Origin: Sphingomonas crusticola | Lineage (GTDB): Bacteria; Pseudomonadota; Alphaproteobacteria; Sphingomonadales; Sphingomonadaceae | Reading direction: 5' to 3' | DNA: 64,000 bases | NCBI RefSeq assembly: GCF_003391115.1 | Contig: NZ_QTJP01000001.1 | Coordinates: forward strand, 124,001-188,000 | In this document: in pieces, positions 61,993 to 64,000 of the stretch | Layout: the number at the start of each line of letters is the position of its first letter | How positions within the stretch are numbered: the first letter of the stretch is position 1 | Program-made: the position numbers and the translations under genes | Notes under the pieces: generated by a model | Databases searched by the model: none | Told to the model about the DNA's origin: nothing | The model's input: only the letters and a program-made list of their open reading frames with translations

Positions 61993-62445
61993 ATGGCGGG
62001 CAGGTTTTTCGGCGAATGGCAGGTTGGCGACCGGATCGAGCATCCGATCCGACGGACCGTGACCGAAACCGACAATCTGCTCTTCTCGACACTGACCCAT
62101 AACCCGCAGCCGCTGCACATCGATGCCGAGGCAGCCAAGGCGAGCGAATTCGGCCAGATCCTGGTCAACGGGACCTTCACCTTCGCCTTGATGATCGGCC
62201 TGTCGGTGGGCGAAACCACCTTGGGAACACTGCTTGCCAATCTCGGTTACGACAAGCTCGTCATGCCCAAGCCGGTCTTCCTGGGCGACACGTTGCGGGT
62301 CGAGACCGAGGTGGCCGAGCTCAAGGCGAGCAAGTCCCGTCCCGGTGCCGGGATCGTCACCTTTCAGCATCGCGCGGTCAATCAGCGTGACGAAGTGGTG
62401 TGCTCCTGCCTGCGTATGGCGCTGATCCAGGGGAAGGCTGCTTGA
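61993..62445 (+). CDS. MaoC-like enoyl-CoA hydratase
   Basis: 150 aa hot-dog-fold protein. [22 protein letters not shown] is the catalytic Asp/His hydratase motif, followed by [20 protein letters not shown]. Related to mesaconyl-CoA and other enoyl-CoA hydratases, often linked with CitE-like lyases. It may hydrate an enoyl-CoA in the same route. The downstream lyase starts in its stop (TGATG). Confidence 0.85.
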   Translation: MAGRFFGEWQVGDRIEHPIRRTVTETDNLLFSTLTHNPQPLHIDAEAAKASEFGQILVNGTFTFALMIGLSVGETTLGTLLANLGYDKLVMPKPVFLGDTLRVETEVAELKASKSRPGAGIVTFQHRAVNQRDEVVCSCLRMALIQGKAA

Positions 62446-63278
62446 TGCGCCTACGTTCGTTGCTGTTCGTGCCGGGCGACCGGCCAGACCGCATGGAAAA
62501 GGCGTTGAGCTCGGGTGCCGATGCGCTGATCCTCGACCTCGAGGATGCAGTCGCGCCAGCACGCAAGGCGGAGGCCCGCTTGGCCGTGACGTCTTTCCTG
62601 CAGCGGGATCGCTTCATACCGCTGCTGGTGCGGATCAACCCGTTGGGCAGCCCCTATATCGACGACGATCTCGCAGCGATCAGGGCAACGCACGCGGACG
62701 CAATCATGCTGCCCAAGGCGGAAGGCGCGGCAAGCATCCGGGCTTTGGCCAATTGGACCGGCCTCCCCATCCTGCCGATCGCGACGGAAACGCCATCGGC
62801 GATATTCGCGCTCGGCAGCTATCGGGATGTCGTCGACCGCCTGTTTGGCCTCACCTGGGGTGCCGAGGATTTGCCCGCCGCCATTGGTGCGACCACCGCG
62901 CGCGAGCCGGACGGGCGTTACACCGCGCCGATCGAGACGGTGCGCTCTCTGGCACTATTCGCTGCTCATTCCGCCGGCGTGGCGGCAATCGAGACGGTCT
63001 ACCCTGCCTTTCGTGATCTCGACGGTCTTGCCGCCTATGCCGAACGCGGCGCGCGCGACGGCTTCACCGGCATGATGGCGATCCATCCCGATCAGGTGAG
63101 GGTGATCAACCAGGCTTTCACGCCCGGCGATGCCGAGGTCGCAGCGGCGCGTGCGATCGTTGCGGCCTTTGCGGCCGAACCGGAAGCTGGCGTGCTGGCG
63201 GTCGACGGGAAGATGGTAGACGCACCGCATCTGGCGCAGGCGCGGCGCGTGCTGGCGCGGGCGGGGGAGGGTGCTTGA
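62445..63278 (+). CDS. CitE-family CoA ester lyase (malyl-/citramalyl-CoA lyase-like)
   Basis: 277 aa. Begins [31 protein letters not shown] supplies the metal-binding Glu, LVRINPLGSPY the substrate Arg, and LTWGAEDLPAAIGATTAR the second acidic ligand. CitE-like proteins cleave malyl-CoA, beta-methylmalyl-CoA or citramalyl-CoA; the partner MaoC hydratase suggests a hydration-cleavage pair. Overlaps the next gene by 4 bp (TTGA). Confidence 0.85.
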   Translation: MRLRSLLFVPGDRPDRMEKALSSGADALILDLEDAVAPARKAEARLAVTSFLQRDRFIPLLVRINPLGSPYIDDDLAAIRATHADAIMLPKAEGAASIRALANWTGLPILPIATETPSAIFALGSYRDVVDRLFGLTWGAEDLPAAIGATTAREPDGRYTAPIETVRSLALFAAHSAGVAAIETVYPAFRDLDGLAAYAERGARDGFTGMMAIHPDQVRVINQAFTPGDAEVAAARAIVAAFAAEPEAGVLAVDGKMVDAPHLAQARRVLARAGEGA

Positions 63279-64000
63279 CCTACCAGACCCTGATCGATGC
63301 TGCCTGTCTGGCGCCGCTGGTCGAACAGCAGAAGGTGTTGGTATTCGACTGTCGTTTCGATCTTAGCGATGTAGACGCCGGCCGCGTCGGCTATCTGAGC
63401 GGCCATATTCCCGGCGCTTTGTATCTCGATCTGGATCGCGATCTCTCCGGCACCCCCGACGGCGGCAACGGCCGGCATCCTCTTCCGGAGCGGGCCGAGT
63501 TCGCCGCTCGCATGGCCGAGCTCGGCTTGAGCCGTGGCGTGCAGGTGGTGAGCTATGACACGTCCGGCGGCTTTTATGCGTCGCGGCTGTGGTGGATGTT
63601 GCGCTGGCTTGGTCACCGGGATGTGGCGGTGCTCGACGGAGGCTTGGCGGCGTGGACCGGCGCCGGCCTGGCGCTCGCTTCCGGCGATGAACCGGTTGGC
63701 CGGGGCGATTTCGAGATGTCGCCGGAACCCGCCGTGGCTGCGGTAGATGTCGCTGCGGTGGAAGCCAACCTCGAGAGCGGAAACTTCCTGATCGTGGACG
63801 CGCGCACGGCCGAGCGTTTTGCCGGCGCGCCGCATCCGCTTGATGATGCTTCGGGCCATATTCCCGGCGCGGCCAACCGCCCCTTCCAGCGAAATCTGAC
63901 CGCCGAAGGCACGTTCAAGCCCGCGGCCGAGCTGGCGCGCGACTTCAGGGCTGTGCTGGGAGGGATTTCGCCGGAGCAGGTAGTGCATCAATGCGGATCC
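63275..64000 (+). CDS. Sulfurtransferase (3-mercaptopyruvate/thiosulfate type), 3' end outside window
   Basis: 242 codons in the window; runs off the right edge. Two rhodanese domains: the first, inactive one has VFDCRFDLSD and SGHIPGALYLDLDRDLSG; the second has IVDARTAERFAG, SGHIPGAANRPF and VVHQCGS, with catalytic Cys240 almost at the window end. The TTG start has GGGGGAGG 5-8 bp upstream and overlaps the lyase stop. No ATG or GTG start is in frame nearby. MST versus rhodanese specificity needs the residues just after the Cys. Confidence 0.85.
   Translation, partial: MTYQTLIDAACLAPLVEQQKVLVFDCRFDLSDVDAGRVGYLSGHIPGALYLDLDRDLSGTPDGGNGRHPLPERAEFAARMAELGLSRGVQVVSYDTSGGFYASRLWWMLRWLGHRDVAVLDGGLAAWTGAGLALASGDEPVGRGDFEMSPEPAVAAVDVAAVEANLESGNFLIVDARTAERFAGAPHPLDDASGHIPGAANRPFQRNLTAEGTFKPAAELARDFRAVLGGISPEQVVHQCGS

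Overview
The window is a gene-dense, high-GC chromosomal stretch of an alphaproteobacterium, most likely a Sphingomonas-like member of the Sphingomonadaceae. Three things support this: the GTTC-N7-GTTC form of the SOS box, the gene set (bacteriophytochrome with a separate heme oxygenase, DUF3775 protein, low-affinity iron permease family protein, PutA without a DNA-binding domain, biotin-dependent acyl-CoA carboxylases), and dispersed repeats built around TGAGC(C/T)TGTCGAA. The placement comes from reading the sequence; no search was run. There is no rRNA, CRISPR array, insertion sequence or prophage. One tRNA gene (elongator Met) is present.

Layout. 1-3692: sulfate activation (cysNC and cysD on the minus strand, cysQ divergent). 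3783-7614: a bacteriophytochrome histidine kinase facing heme oxygenase and alanine dehydrogenase. 7780-11819: Kup potassium transporter, a MobA-like nucleotidyltransferase, a PRC-barrel membrane protein, a 2H phosphoesterase and a DUF3775 protein. 11943-14591: tRNA-Met, an XRE regulator, an iron permease family protein and thioredoxin reductase. 14736-15728: an orphan, lower-GC putative nuclease toxin with a perfect SOS box upstream. 15953-19388: truA-fmt and recR-VOC-def. 19570-28812: accessory region with a PRISE-type reductase, two divergent regulator/enzyme pairs, a Cys-rich copper-binding four-helix protein, rmuC with an SOS box, an APC permease and several small proteins of unknown function. 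28826-31921: putA. 32219-41446: a four-gene tripartite RND efflux operon of the MdtABC plus outer-membrane-factor type. 41429-49832: an S41 protease, an aspartyl-protease-like secreted protein, an adenine deaminase/phosphoribosyltransferase pair, a Thr/Gly/Ser-rich secreted protein, dinB with an SOS box, DoxX, MFS transporter and amine oxidase. 49910-64000: a long plus-strand catabolic block.

How the genes work together. The last 14 kb is a near-continuous series of overlapping genes for branched-chain and odd-chain acyl-CoA catabolism. pccB, methylmalonyl-CoA epimerase, methylmalonyl-CoA mutase and pccA convert propionyl-CoA to succinyl-CoA. ivd, mccB and mccA carry leucine-derived isovaleryl-CoA to 3-methylglutaconyl-CoA. 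MaoC, CitE-like lyase and sulfurtransferase genes follow. No AUH-type 3-methylglutaconyl-CoA hydratase or HMG-CoA lyase is visible inside the window.

The most interesting signal is a small SOS-controlled set of genes. Perfect GTTC-N7-GTTC boxes lie upstream of dinB and rmuC, both DNA-damage genes, and a third lies upstream of the orphan gene at 14736-15728. That gene encodes a C-terminal His-His...Asn...His module resembling beta-beta-alpha-metal (HNH/Endo VII) nuclease toxins, with no visible immunity gene. It looks like an undescribed damage-inducible bacteriocin or self-lethality effector. A 115-bp long imperfect palindrome in the leader of the methylmalonyl-CoA mutase gene and an Ala/Thr-rich insertion in one RND pump subunit are also unusual.
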